Below are positions 33,105 through 45,115 of a DNA stretch of 64,000 nt, piece by piece. The notes under the pieces were generated by a model. It was not told the DNA's origin, made no database searches, and saw only the letters and a program-made list of their open reading frames with translations. Location of the stretch: assembly GCA_024305745.1 (NCBI GenBank), contig JAHRBS010000001.1, positions 1,922,001 to 1,986,000 of the forward strand, written 5' to 3'. Each line of letters opens with the position of its first letter. Position 1 is the first letter of the stretch. The position numbers were made by a program, and so were the translations under genes. The stretch is from Polyporus tsugae (taxonomy: Eukaryota > Basidiomycota > Agaricomycetes > Polyporales > Polyporaceae).

Positions 33105-35156
33105 CAACAGCTCTTGCTGATCGTTACAGTTTGCCCGCTCGAGATCCTTCGAACTGGCACATTACATCTGCCAGCGGCGGTAGAAGGAGCTGTCATTCCC
33201 GTTCGCACCACGCCTCGTTCTTCGGGCGGGCATCTGGAACTCAACGCAGGCGCTTCGCAATCTGCTCCGGCCACGGCGGTTTCGCGGTGTACAAGCGCAA
33301 CCGTGACGGCGTCGGACGTCCCTACTTGTCCCGAGCGTTGGTGAAGCTGGGCGACACAGCACCACCCCGTTTTTGTTCCTCCTGATTTTCAAAATTGAGG
33401 ACGCACGCACGGTGACGAGTCGCGTAATCGCGCGCCCGCGCGGCGTCTGCCTGTCGACAGTCGCTCGGACTTACTTACTCCAACCGCATGCGGTGGCATC
33501 TGCGCAAGCGAGAGGGAACGCGCGCGCCAGAAGCGCTTCGAGCATGGTCCGAGGACCTCGAGAGGCGGTGCGTCGCCCTTGGCTCCTTTACCGCCACCCC
33601 AGTCGAAATGGCTTCGGGATATTCAATGATTGCACCCGCTTGGGGCGCTGCTTTCGTCACCTCGATCGGGCGCCTCAAGTCCGATTCCGGCGGCGATACA
33701 GCACTCCTTCAGCCTCCCGAGTCCGTCGCCCACTCGACCGTGACCAGCGGCCAGTTGTGTCCCATAGCCTTCTCGTTTTTCAGCCAGCGCCCGGCGGGCG
33801 CATCTCCTCAGGCTTCGGAGGTGTGAGCAGCGGGGCATGAAGGGGCGATGAGGGGCGACGTCTAGCATTCTGGGCGGCCCGGCGTGGGCCATCCACACGC
33901 ACACGCCAGGACGCCATGGTATTGCCGCCGGCGTGTTCCTTGTCGATGAGAGAGATACAGTTAATGCCCCGTCTTGGACGGAGCGTTCAACATGCCAGCT
34001 TGCCTGTGCGAGTAGCTGTTGTCTTACTCGGGGATAAGTCGCCCCATCTCCCTCAGGCTTGGCCCCCTCGACCTTGTCCACCTCCATGGCGCGGGCTCAT
34101 CGCCGCGGTGGCGAGTCCCGGTGTCTTACGGAGTAGCGAGGCGAGATGATCAGGACCCGAATTGGGTGTTAGAAGACGAGCGGTTTCCCGTCTTGCTTAT
34201 CCGACCCTCGACCAACGCCCCAGCGCGACGCCCCGCATGGGAAACCCACCACGCCAGTGCCTTTGTGGAGGCACGATGGTGTCACGACCCGAGTATGGGG
34301 TTGTGCTATCTCGGCACCTCGGGGCTGGTGTCCCCGGAGGCCCGCAATCACGGTCTGAATTGCACGCCCAGCATCGTTGCCCACCTGCAGGGTTCGGACC
34401 ACCCTCCCAGCAGCCCCCGCTAGAAGCCCGCCCCGTGTCGTGCTTCGACGTGCAGGGAACGGGGCTTTACCACATGCGCGCTGGCATACCTCTGCTCTGC
34501 CCTATGCTCGAATGCCTCTGAAGGCGTGCCAGCTTGTTCAAGTTGCCCCTGGTGCCAGGGGTCTACGCTCGTGCTTCCTCTGTCGGTGTCCCAATCTTCC
34601 TTCATAGTCCGAGATGTTGATGTTGGGCCCAACCCTGTTATCTCGCTCATGAATCGTTCAGTCGACAGATCGAATCTTGTGACCACTGACGAACAGTGCC
34701 ATAGTGGACTTGATTTTTCGTCGCCCCGAGCCCGCTCCGTCTCCTGTAGCCCGTCGCCGTAGCCTGGCAGCGATCCTGACAGTGTGATCTCGTTCACCAC
34801 TGTGCAACAGGGACCGACTCGTAAATCCCTCGGTCTCACGTGCAACGTACGACATCCTAACACGAAGTGGAACCCGCCCGTCGCCGCGGCGCATCATCAT
34901 CGATGGAACAACCTGTACCATTCGCAACACATTTGCCAACGGAACGGCCGATGTACCAAGTACTCGGGTGCTATCACGAAAGCCCCCGGACCTCTGGAAG
35001 CCTTCCCTGAATGCACATTGCCCACTAGTAGGAACAGGAATAGCTGCGCAGATGTACTGTAGACCTGTAGATGCGCTGTGGCGAATATCAGAGTCATGCT
35101 CGAGAGGTGCGCTCGATGCATCGCGAGGTTTGGCAGTTACCGTCAGCCAAGATTGA

Positions 35157-35180
35157 GACATCGACATCGACATCGACATC
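35157..35180. repeat. GACATC hexanucleotide repeat
   Basis: Four perfect tandem copies of GACATC. They are not inside any supported gene. Confidence 0.85.
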
Positions 35181-35613
35181 GAGACACTCCAGCGGCACCA
35201 TGGGCAGGGACCACTGGCACCAGTCTCAACATGCCAGTCGGTTTTCAACCCTCGCATTCAGCTCTCGTTTTTGCCACATCACGCGTTTTGGCTGCATTGC
35301 AATAGAGTTGACCCTCTCGATGCAGTGCTCAATGATCAAAGTGCAGCGCCCAATTTGGCAACTGTTGTGGATGCCAGATGAGTCTCAAGCCTCCTTCCCC
35401 GAACCAACAATTGCTGAACACATATGCGCATTAATTATGAGATCTATAATACTCGTGGCAGGAACTTTGCTAAGGTGAACTGAGGGAATTTGGGGTGTTG
35501 CCGAGTCAATGATAGCCGGTTGGGAGCCAGTAGGGTGACAATCGATGAAGAGAACGAGATGGCCCAGCGTTTCGGGGTGGTGTAGTCGCATGCAATAGCG
35601 TTCTGCCACTGAT

Positions 35614-36924
35614 TCAAGAGAATATGTGGCACCCTGAAAAGTCCTGACAGCGGAGGGTGGTCATTAGTTCTCTGTCGCGAAACATTGACTGCAGCTTGGT
35701 AACTTACGTCTGCAGGGTCGTTAAACCGCAACCCCACGTCCAGGCCGGATATCGCGCCCATCTCCTCCTCCGTGAGGTCGATATTCGCGCTCTGAAGGTT
35801 CTCGCGCATCATCTCTGGTGCGTTACTCTTCGGAATGATCGCGAGGCCCCGCTGTGTTGCCCACCGGAGGATGACTTGCGCAGGGGTGACACCATGTAGC
35901 TCGGCGATGGACTTCACCGTTGGGTGAGTGAAGAGAAGCTGGGTGCGTAATGCCTTCGGCGAGCTCAGCTCACGGAAGCCGAGCGGCCCGAAGGAGGAGT
36001 AAGCGGTGACGACAATGCCTTGCGATTGTGCGTACTCGACCGCTCGGGTCTGGACGTTGTAAGGGTGGATCTCTAATTATATACAGGAAACATGGCAAAA
36101 TGAGTCTTGCATCATCAAGCCGAGCCGTCGGGGTTAGTGGGCTCACCGATCTGCAAGACCGAGGGTTTCACCCTGGCATATTTGAGAAGGTCCATAAGCA
36201 GCGCGCTGCACATGTTTGAAACGCCGAGGTGGTGGATCAGGCCCGCGTCGACGAGCTCTTCCAGGGCTTCCCAGGTCTCGCGAAGCGGAACGGAGTCGTG
36301 CTTCACTTCGCCCTTTCCGTCGAAGTACCAGCCGGGAGGGTAGCGCTTCTCGGGCGGCACATATGCCAAGGAAATCGCTAGATCAGAGATATCGGGTCAA
36401 TTCTATTGGCATTCGCTCGCCGTTCGTTCGCAGTAGATACCACTTACGGAAGTGGACATAGTAAACGTCGAAGTAAGACACTCCCCAGTCCGAGAGAGAC
36501 CGCTTGACGGCCTCTGCGACGTGCTCCTTGCTGTGGAACGTGTTCCACAACTTCGATACGACCCAGACGTCGGCCCTTTCGACGATCCCTTTGTCGATGG
36601 CCCGCCGCAGCCCATCCCCACATTCCTTTTCATTTCCATAATCTGTCAGACGTGTCCCTAGTCAGCGCAAGGTAATTTGGGACCACAAAAACGTATCGTC
36701 GCCTAAGGACCAAGGTACTGTCCGTGGACGGCAGACGAAGACTTCGTCGAACAAGGGATGGAGTGCTCACCGCATGCACCGTCGATCAGACGGTAGCCGT
36801 TCTGCAGCCCAGCGTACACAGCGTCGGCCGCCTTGGTGCCGCAGTGCTTCCAGGTGCCCATGCCTATTTGGGGCATCTCGCTCCCATCTCTGAGACGGAG
36901 GGTTTGGGAAAGTGACATGACCAT
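35614..36924 (-). CDS. Aldo-keto reductase (xylose reductase-like)
   Basis: NAD(P)H-dependent carbonyl reductase of the AKR superfamily, closest in feel to fungal aldose/xylose reductases. The start at 36924 gives MVMSLSQTLRLRDGSEMPQI. The catalytic tetrad is visible: Asp and Tyr in LIDGACDYGNE, Lys in VSKLWNTFH and His in VHFP. The barrel continues with YFDVYYVHFPISLAYVPPEK, LRETWEALEELVDAGLIHHL, GVSN, IEIHPYNVQTRAVEYAQSQG and VTAYSSFGPLGFREL. The cofactor-binding IIPKSNAPEMMREN block and GLRFNDPAD follow. Five exons are used. The last one is very short (DFSGCHIFS then stop at 35616-35614) and its acceptor is uncertain; another acceptor six bases on would change the tail. The preferred substrate cannot be told from sequence. 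Confidence 0.9.
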
Positions 36925-37538
36925 AGCCTGAGGCTGTGCAAGCGGGGGTGGCAGTACTTGAGTGGTTTGGAGGATGCTGCCTGAGCGGCAGGATTGAGAG
37001 ATCTAGTGATTGGTTACAGTGGCGAGAGATAGCGGAGTATCGCTCCGTCGTTATGGGTCTTATATGCAGTTCAGCAACCCTATTCTTGTTGGCTGACCGA
37101 GCTGCAAAGTGTAGACAAAGCCAGCCGCGAGTCGGCCAGGCCAGGTCGAAGTCAAGATTGTGTGCCTGAGACGGAAAGTAAACAGCGAAGACGAGAAGTG
37201 GTCGAAATTGAAGCCCAGGTACAGAAACGGATCTGTGAGAATATTGTGCGCAAAGCGTTCACAGGTAAAAGCGTCCGCGGTCAGGCGATGCCTGAGGGGA
37301 GACCAGTGGGCTAGACCCGAAGTCTGGGGCGCTCTCCCCTCGGACCGTGCCCTCCGAATACGGTGGCAATGATGTAAGAGCCTGGCGGTCGATGCTAGAT
37401 CGTTGGCGAACGAGGCAAAACGAGCCCTGTATTCTTGTCGCCGAGCAGGCAAGATGTCAGAAATAACAAAATAGGGCGGATCGAAATACTGGATTGGAAA
37501 GCAAAAAGCAAAAATGTCCCGGATGTTACACAAAGTAT
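36925..37538. other. AKR upstream / PEX5 3' flank
   Basis: About 610 bases carrying the aldo-keto reductase promoter and the PEX5 3' UTR. The open minus-strand frame through here is an extension of a PEX5 exon in another frame. No separate gene is seen. Confidence 0.4.
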
Positions 37539-40500
37539 TCACGCTCCCATCTGGAAGTTCAAACGGAACGCTGCCAAACATAAACGCATGTGAGCGCTCG
37601 AACCAAACATCAATAAGGGGTTGAGTAATGGGACACGTACCCTCCAAGTCATGCTGATCACACAAGGTTGCGAGGTCAAGCCTCTGCATGTGAAGAGAGC
37701 ACGTCTTCAAACTCTCCCACAACGCGGTCGAGGTGACGCCCCGACCGGCTTCATTCCCGCCTGGATCGCGCACACTGTCGCTGTCTTGGAGGAAGAGGGC
37801 ATCCAGGATGTGCTGCGCAGCCTCGTCGTAGCGCTGACGGAGAAACATAGCTGGGTGAGCAAGACGCCTTCGGTCGGGTTTGAAGAACAAGGATAGAAAC
37901 TCACGCGCAAATTGGTGCAGGATATCCCCAAGTTGAACCTATAGTCGGTAACAGCACCGAAAATCGCGCGCACAGAAGTCAGCTTCACGTCATTCGCGCC
38001 AACGTAGACACGCCGAGCGGGAGATCAATAATGCGCAACGCACCTCGCTCGGATGTAGGCCGGATTCAGCTCAAGGGCGGCATAATAATACTGGAGCGCC
38101 TCGTCGGGATGCCCGCTATTCGCAAGCGTCGCGCCGACGCGGTTGTATAACAGCCAGTCCTACGGATCAAATGCAATTGTACATGCGTCAATAGGGCCTT
38201 GAAATGCCGGCTGGAAGCCGTAGCGCTCAAACACTCACGTCAGGCCGCACGGCTAGGGCTGTAATGAAACAGTCTCGCGCCTTGTCGTAATCCTAGAATA
38301 GCCCATCGGTCAGACCAGGTTCGCCCTCCGTTGCATCGGTATGCCCGAGGTCGGTGGACAAACCGAACCCGGCGCAAAGATGCGGAATGAGGCACGTACC
38401 TCGTTGGTATTCAACAGTACAGCAAGGGCGATTTGGATATCAGCATCTATCTCGCCGCCCGCGTTCTCGCGCACGATGCTCATCAAGCACTGCATGAGGT
38501 TGGTGAGCCTCTCGCCCGGACGCGCGTCCGGTTCCTCGGGGTTGAGCGCGCGAAACTGTTCGACTGCTGCAGAGTACCGCGGGTTGCGCTCGATCCATTC
38601 GCGGATCGCGTTGTACGCCCCCATGCGGTCGCCGTCATTCGTGCATGAGACTGCAAGCGCGAGCCAGGCGGATAGAAGGGTAGGATCGAGCTCGAGGGCC
38701 CGGCGCAGAGCCTGAACAGCCTTCTGTTCGCGCTCGTTCTCCTGCTGCTTCACGCCAAGTTCGTACCAAAGCGTTGCAACCGATGGATCACGCTGGACAG
38801 CGGCCTCCATCTCGAGGACGCTCTAACAAGGGAATTTCGAAACTCGTCAGCATTGACAACCAGAAGACGTGGCCGCAACTTGGGCATATCATACCTCATA
38901 GAGCGATTGTGGCATGCTCGCATGTGCGATATGGTGCCTGGTGCGAGAGGTTTCCCCGCTGACATAGGGATTGTTCGCCTGGAATTGGTAATTGCTCATC
39001 GGACGCAGGCCGTGCGCCGTCGCTTCGAATCTTTCCCAATCCCCCTGTAAATTGTCCCACTCCGCCTGTTGAGATAGGAACTGGGACGAAGGTATTTGCC
39101 CTGCGCTCGCCTTCCCCGTATGCATTGCGATGTACTCTTCGTTCTCCCGGCGGAAATAAGCGTCGTTGGGGTCCTCCGAATGCAAACCGCCGATTTCATC
39201 GGAAGTTTGGTCTCTTGCTGTTATTCGTTCGACGGGCATGGCGGTGACGGGCTGTTGAAAGAGGGGCATTTGCATTCTGTTTGCACTCGGCTCGGAGATG
39301 TCTACGGCGCGCCCTTTGCCCTTCACGTCGGTGGATGATTGGACACCGCCGACAGCTTCAGACCGCTGGACCATCTCGTTGCCTTCTACAATCACTTCTC
39401 CGTCACGTAATTGGCGCATGAGTCCCATGAATGCGCTGTTCTTGAATTTGGCGTTTGGCTCGCTCTGCACTGTGTTCAACAGAAGCCCCGCCGTGCGTGC
39501 GAGCTCATCCGGATCGTGAGTCTGCGCTCGCAATGGTTCCTCGGTGGCAGTTTCGGCTCCCAAAGGAAATTCGACCGCCGAGTTAAGGGACAGTTCTTGT
39601 GACCGGAACTCTTGGTCCCATTTGGCAGCTATTGAGGGTAATTGTGGTTGGTGTGCGGGATTACATACTAGGATGTTCTATACTTGCCGTCAATCTGGGG
39701 CTGCGATTGGGGGAAGCCCGCCTGGATCCCGCACATCGGGGCGAATTGGGGCGCACCCATTGTCAGCGAAGGTCTTAATGACATGCCTGTAATATCAATA
39801 TAAGCATGTGAACGCAGTTGTCTTCTGGTCTGATGAAATGGGGCATTTGAAGGATTGAGCATGTAACGAGATACCCCTGGAACGAGAGACCACGGCGTTG
39901 TGTCCACGAATGCATACGCTTCGCCCCTGTAAAATCATCACAAGCCTCTTGGGGACTGCCATGATTACACGCGTTGAACCGGTACACAAAACCCAATCCC
40001 ATGCGGCAGGGCACGCCACCGGTGCTCAACGTGCTGAACCTTTGAGCCAACCAATCGCCCAATCATACCGCTACACCTTCTGCAGATGTCCCACCTATGC
40101 ATGCACCAACAGACAAACAGATTAATAATGAAAAGGTGCCAGAACAGTCGATTTGCTAATGGCTATCCTTCATCCACAACCCGTCATGAAGTAGAGCGGG
40201 ATGTTCTTGTTCATACGATGGGACAGTACGACAGGCATGATGGACTATATGCTTAGCCTGACAACCGAATGCGTAATAACGGCATGAGGAAGTAACCAAC
40301 ACATGCATAGGATACTTACTAGGGATGAATGCACTGGACGCCCCGTGCGGCAGAACGGACGCGTGTTGTTCAATGGACATCGGCGTCCCCTGGCGTTGGA
40401 CACTTTTGCCAGCCAACGAGGAGGCGGAGGGGCCCGGAACTTGCTGGAGAAAGTCGGCTGCCCATGGGGCCGGACCTGCCTGGAGAGGGGGGGAGTGTAC

Positions 40501-40922
40501 GGGTGATTGGGCATGGGCGACCGGTGAATGGGATGCAGGGAGGTTACGGTGCAAAGACGAGAGATCGAATGCGGAGGGTGCTTGCAAAGCGGGGACGGGG
40601 GAGGGAGCTGCTGCAAAGAATCTTGCCGCGTCTTGGTTCACTCCGGGTGCGGCGGAGTATTGGCTGCGGAATGTCTACGTCCCTTTAGCTACTTAGGTGC
40701 TAAGATACAGGGTTGTGAAACTCACCTCTCTCGAAGAACCTGCCCTGCCCGCCCCGAACTGGTCCTGCGTGATCCAAAAGAAAGTAAATGTCTGTCGTAT
40801 GACCACGATCACCCCCCGCGTACTTGCTGGATGCCTCGGTCTTGATCGAAACGCTTGGAGAGGCCCTGCAGAGGATTAGATGGACCACATTCCGCGCCGT
40901 TTACCAGTAGAGGTAGAGACAT
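37539..40922 (-). CDS. PEX5: PEX5, peroxisomal PTS1 import receptor
   Basis: Cycling receptor that carries PTS1 cargo (SKL-type tails) into peroxisomes. The start at 40922 gives MSLPLLVNGAECGPSNPLQG, which has the conserved N-terminal cysteine used for mono-ubiquitination and export. QDQFGAGRAGSSRE, a WxxxF motif (PWAADFLQQ) for Pex13/14 binding and AEWDNLQGDWERFEA follow. The C-terminal half is the TPR domain: TLWYELGVKQQENEREQKAV, ALELDPTLLSAWLALAVS, NPRYSAAVEQF, ADIQIALAVLLNTNE, YNRVGATLANSGHPDEALQY, ALELNPAYIRARYNLGIS, LRRYDEAAQHILDAL and the closing LATLCDQHDLEAFRLNFQ, with the stop at 37541-37539. One intron (39787-40319) is 533 bases, far above the local norm. Confidence 0.93.
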
Positions 40923-41271
40923 GGCTGAGTCGGGAGGAGCAAGAAGGTGGGTGTAGAAAGCAAGAAGCCTTCAATTCGTCGATCTCCGGCAACGCATCTT
41001 CAATGCGTTAACCAGCCACTCGCAACACGTGAATTACCGCTTATTATTACAGTCAGTGTCAGGTTAGGGTTACTCCATTATCTCGGCAACACCTTCTACT
41101 ACTAATCATTACAACGTTTGCACAGCACTTGGCCCACGTCCAAATTTACTGTGACCAGCATTAAAGACATGTATTACACCTGATCACCGATTATGAAGGG
41201 GAGAGATAACTGGAAAGAGGACGGGAGAAGCTCTACTTCGGGACAGTATTGACTATGATGGTACCCCACGA
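40923..41271. other. PEX5 upstream region / 3' flank of the F-box gene
   Basis: About 350 bases with the PEX5 promoter and the F-box gene 3' UTR. It is AT-richer than the surroundings. A single telomere-like TTAGGG word occurs at about 41062; it is not repeated. Confidence 0.4.
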
Positions 41272-42446
41272 CTACGCCCGCTGCACGACCTTCAAACTAC
41301 GTTGGTCGAGCGCACCCAGCCGCTTGTGGATGAGCGACGCCACCGTATCCTCCGAAAGGTCGCAGTGAGTGACATGGAACAACACCTCGCGAACCGAGGC
41401 GAAGCGCGAATCATCGAGCGTGCGCGCAACTTGATACCAGTCGAACGCCTCGAAGTCCTTCAGGGTGGCGTTCTGGGTTTTGAAGACGAACTTCACCCGC
41501 CGGAGCTTGGGAGCTTGAACGGAGTCCAGGAGAGAGGAAAGCCAGCGGAGATGGTCTACGTCTTCCTCGGGGCGCTTCAACTTCAGCTCGAAATTGAGCA
41601 GACGCAATCCACGGCAGTTGGCGAGTGTCAACGGACCTGTTTCATTCAAAGGGCTCAGGTGGTGAGAAACACGGAACGGAGGTGCGGAACAGTGTGCTCA
41701 CGCGTTAATACCGCTTCAGGTCGAATCCCGATCGTCAACTCGCGCAGGCTTGGTCCAACAACTTGGAGGAAGCGATCAAAGGGATCTGCATAACCAGCGG
41801 GGAGACGGATGTCGAGCATACGGAGCTTGCTGAAGGCCGCCGGATACTCGAGACACGCCTCGAACACTGTGGCCGTGGCGACGTTGAGTGATGCGTAGTT
41901 GACGAGAGATAGCGACAGTAACTCGGGGGCGTTTATGTCCGGAATCGGAGACATGCCATACGACCTCGACCAGCAATGTTCGATGTCGAGGTGTAATAGC
42001 TGCGGCAATCCTCCAATGACGGCGAGGAACGTCGTGGGTTCATCGGCATGGCAGGCTCGCAGACTGAACTCCTTCAGGGATGACGTGGCTGTAGATACCA
42101 CTGTGGTTACCCATGAATTGGATAAGTCCATGTCCACGAGTCGCAGCCGACGGAGAGCCGGCAAATGCAGATCTCTTGGGGGCTTGGGTGTCCCGTTAAT
42201 GCTGTTCAGCGTCAGCTCTCGAATCACTGTGGCGAGCTGTGGTTGAGCGCAAAGTGTCGCGTGAATCAAGCTGATGTTCTTCTGGTTGACAACCACTCGA
42301 AGATGGAGGTTACGTTGTGCTCGCGGGAGCCAAAGCTTGCATGTCACACAACAAGCCTTCAATGTCTTCGCATCGCCGATTAGGAGGTCAAGGACCGAAT
42401 CGTGAAGTTCCGCGGGGAGGTCGTTCATGGTGGCGAAAGGGGACAT
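41272..42446 (-). CDS. F-box protein with leucine-rich-like repeats
   Basis: Likely substrate adaptor of an SCF ubiquitin ligase. The N-terminal F-box motif reads NDLPAELHDSVLDLLIGDAK followed by LKACCVTCKLWLPRAQRNL. Then come irregular LRR-like segments such as LPALRRLRLVDMDL, SSLKEFSLRACHA, LPQLLHLDIEHC and FSKLRMLDIRLP. Two exons are joined by an intron with a GTGAGC donor just after VLTR; the acceptor CAG lies before PLTLANCRGLRLLNFEL. The ATG at 42446 and the one at 42428 (MNDLPAEL) are both possible starts. Families of this type are large and variable in Agaricomycetes, and the substrate is unknown. Confidence 0.8.
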
Positions 42447-42892
42447 GGCGAGAGGTGATAAGGTTCAAGGTGTAGATGGTGGAATGTTAGGTAAGAGGGC
42501 TGAGCAGGATAGTCGAGTCGACAAGGGTGGGGGGTGAGTGTGGTTCTGTGGTAGCCAGCGGTGAGTCTCAACGATGAGGTTTTGTGGGATGCACCGTTCC
42601 GGCTATAACAGCCCCGGAAGCAGTGAAGGGCATTATGTCATTCTTTCGTCCGACTCACCTCATGTCTAGCACTTATACAAACGCGTCCAGAAAGGGCTTC
42701 GAGACAACGGTCATTTGGCCGTGATGGGGTGAAGAAAGCGTCAAAGGGATGCAGATTGCATTCGATACACACATTGTGGTCGTTCTCTTATGATACAATG
42801 GAAGAATATTCGAGGTATGAGGCATGGAAATCTGGATGTACTTACGTATGTCAGACGGCATGCAAGGAGAACGCCACTGATACTCACCTCTT
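42447..42892. other. F-box gene upstream / CDC26-like 3' flank
   Basis: 446 bases between two minus-strand genes. It should contain the F-box gene promoter. No further gene is seen. Confidence 0.4.
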
Positions 42893-43120
42893 TCACCGTA
42901 GCCCGAGCCGTTCCTCCCGCGTCATAGCTTCCCTCTTCTTCTTTGCCTCCTCCGCGTGATGGTATGGCTGTGCCGGCGTACCCGGAGCCTTGGCCTGCGT
43001 AGGCGTGGTCCCCGGTGGCTTTCCAGTGAGCTTAGCGATTTTCTTGCGCATGATGTGGTCACGGACTTGCTGGACGTCCATGTCCGTCATGGGAATCATC
43101 GTTGGAGGCCTGCGAATCAT
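42893..43120 (-). CDS. CDC26/Hcn1-like APC/C subunit
   Basis: Small single-exon protein of 75 residues, probably the CDC26 (Hcn1/Apc12) subunit that stabilises the TPR subunit Cdc16/Cut9 in the anaphase-promoting complex. The start codon at 43120 gives MIRRPPTMIPMTDMDVQQVR, which fits the family N-terminus (M-L/I-R-R-x-P-T-x-I, then an acidic position after the Thr). The rest is a charged tail ending MTREERLGLR. The upstream in-frame region lacks another ATG. The family is defined mostly by this short N-terminus, so confidence is moderate. It is divergent from the PRA1 gene, with a 359-base shared promoter. Confidence 0.68.
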   Translation of the reverse strand: MIRRPPTMIPMTDMDVQQVRDHIMRKKIAKLTGKPPGTTPTQAKAPGTPAQPYHHAEEAKKKREAMTREERLGLR

Positions 43121-43479
43121 GTTTGCGCGTGCCAAAGGAGTGAGATATGGCCTAATTAGACGAGTCCTGTGCGCTCAGGCGACGATTGGGCGACGTGTAG
43201 GCTGCGGGAGGAGGTGACGTGGTTGACGTGGTCCGGGAACAATGAGCGGCTTGTTGCAGAGGACTGGCACAGTGGCAGAGGGGACAAAGACAGCTTGCTT
43301 GCTGCGGCGCAGGCGAGCATGAGGCGCCCGTCCAGTGTCCTGCTGCAGCGTTGCCAGTGAATGTCTCGTCGTCTGTCCGCATATACTCTCACCTCCGCAC
43401 TCGCTTACACTCCTTCTCTGCCCTTCTTGCTCTGCAAATCCTGGATAAGACCCGCCCATACGCCAGCAAACAAATCACT
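43121..43479. promoter_or_regulatory. Divergent promoter (CDC26-like / PRA1)
   Basis: 359 bases between divergent starts. It is short enough that both genes must share regulatory DNA. No clear TATA box is seen on either side; a CT-rich stretch precedes the PRA1 ATG. Confidence 0.45.
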
Positions 43480-44473
43480 ATGGAGGCTATACTCCGCGTC
43501 ACCGACACTATCAAGTCCCTTCGGGTCTGTCTCGCCCATTTGCTGCGAATCTATCCGCGAGGCTTACACTTCTTCGTTGCGAATCCTTCAGGAAACCCGC
43601 TTCAGCGCGCTCCGTGCGCCGACAGAGTTCTTTGACTTCAACCGCGTCTCAAGACCCGCCGACCTTAACCAGGCAACACATGTGCGCACCCGCCCTCTCC
43701 TAACGGTTCTGCTTTCGAGGCTCATGCATTTCCAAAACTTCATACATCTAGCGGATATCATACAACACCCGCTACTTCTCAGGTATGTAGGAACGTGAGA
43801 CTGCCATAACTCGCGGATGCTGATTTGCGTGCATAGGAAACTATGGTCTTATTGTGGCCCTCCTGGCCGTCTATGCACTGTACGTCCACACAAGTCGACC
43901 TTCGTTCCACTGAAAACGGTCGGTTCTGACCACGGTGCAGCCTCACCAACGTCCTCCTCATCTTCGCCGTCCTCTTCCTTGTCGGCGGCTTCGCCGCAAT
44001 CAACCGCTTCGGTGCGTCCCACATTCGCCTCCTTTTTTGCCCCCCTTCACACTTTCTAACGTTGCCTCTCCTCTTCCCTTACCCGTCTCCGTCTCCCTTC
44101 TGGTCAAATTTCCGACCCCTCGCACCTTATCTCTGTCCCTCGAACAACTCCCGGCCCCGCGCCTGTCCATCCTTCTGCACCCAATCAAACCGCAACGCAT
44201 CACCTCACCCCGCCGCCTTCAATCCACCGCATCAATACATCCATACTGCGCCCAACAGCGCCCGACCCAATACAAGTCGGCGAGCACGTCATCACCCAGA
44301 AGTCGCTCTACACCGGCCTCTTCGTGATCGGCATCCCCCTCCTCTGGATCTCGTCCCCCTTCAGCACCTTCTTCTGGCTCGTCGGCGCCTCCGCCATCCT
44401 CATCGTCGGCCACGCAATGATCATGGAGCCCGGTATCGAGAGCGAGTACGCCCAGGTCCAGGACTCCGTCTAA
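43480..44473 (+). CDS. PRA1/Yip3 family prenylated Rab acceptor
   Basis: Small four-helix membrane protein of the Golgi/ER that binds prenylated Rab GTPases. The start at 43480 gives MEAILRVTDTIKSLR. Then ETRFSALRAPTEFFDFNRVS, RPADLNQATHRISYNTRYFS and two hydrophobic hairpins: GNYGLIVALLAVYALLTNVL with LIFAVLFLVGGFAAINRF, and GLFVIGIPLLWISSPFSTFF with WLVGASAILIVGHAM. It ends YAQVQDSV. Six exons are used; the last intron (about 44012-44253) is some 240 bases, the others about 50-65. The ATG context and splice frames agree throughout. Family identity is strong; which Rab it serves is unknown. Confidence 0.9.
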
Positions 44474-45115
44474 TCCTCAGCTGCTGCCTTGCGAGCCGAG
44501 CAGGAGAAAATCGTTGTTGGGGTTCCGTACGCACCGAGCTGGCTGGCGGACCAGGTTAGGATGCGGGATGGAAGGCGAATTGCTCCGGATGGGCTGGCTC
44601 GTTTGGGGGTTGGGGAGTTGGGTGGGTTGGTGGCGGAGGTGAGACTGTGGGCTGTTATGTAGAATCTCTCTTCGGACATGCAGTTGTCTTACTTATTCAT
44701 TCGTCTTCTTCAACTCGGGACACCCTCCTACTCTCTCTATTCTATCTATCTCTCTATCTCATCATCCATACAGCAAGTACGCAGGGGGAAATCATGTTGC
44801 GCTCAAGCCGCACACATGCAGTATGTACAAACTCCCGCCCCAATCAAGAGGGAACAGGTAAGGGTGAAGGGGAAAAAAGGTCGGTCGGTTTTATACAGTG
44901 ACTAATAAATGTACATGATCCTGTAGTGTTAGCGCAGGATCCGGTCAGATATATCGAGGGCAGATCGTGGATGTGCGATAGCGATGAAAGCGCGAATAAT
45001 ACAGAAAACTGGATGGGCTCAACGCAGGTTAACCGGGACTCAGGGAGAGGACGCGTAGGGCGAGGGGCATGGGACGGCAGGATTCTCGACCGGAGCAAAC
45101 CGTTCGGTCGTCCTG
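44474..45115. other. Convergent 3' region (PRA1 / ERT1)
   Basis: 640 bases between convergent stop codons, holding both 3' UTRs. It includes a CTAT/CTCT-rich low-complexity stretch around 44732-44762. No gene is seen. Confidence 0.45.

Larger units (their letters stand above)
31123..35613. other. Gene-poor 4.5-kb region
   Basis: No frame on either strand shows recognisable domains, a run of compatible splice sites or codon patterns like the neighbouring genes. It contains simple repeats at 33087-33104 (TCGT) and 35157-35180 (GACATC). A 199-codon minus-strand frame (34658-35257) is the longest; part of it is that microsatellite read as Ser-Met repeats. It could hold a fast-evolving gene, a long non-coding RNA or decayed transposon sequence. 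Confidence 0.5.

Noticed and set aside
34658..35257. 199-codon minus-strand frame in the gene-poor region
   Set aside because: Part is a hexanucleotide microsatellite read as Ser-Met repeats; no family signature or neighbouring exons.
41062..41067. Telomere-like TTAGGG word
   Set aside because: A single copy only, with no tandem array; not evidence of a telomere.
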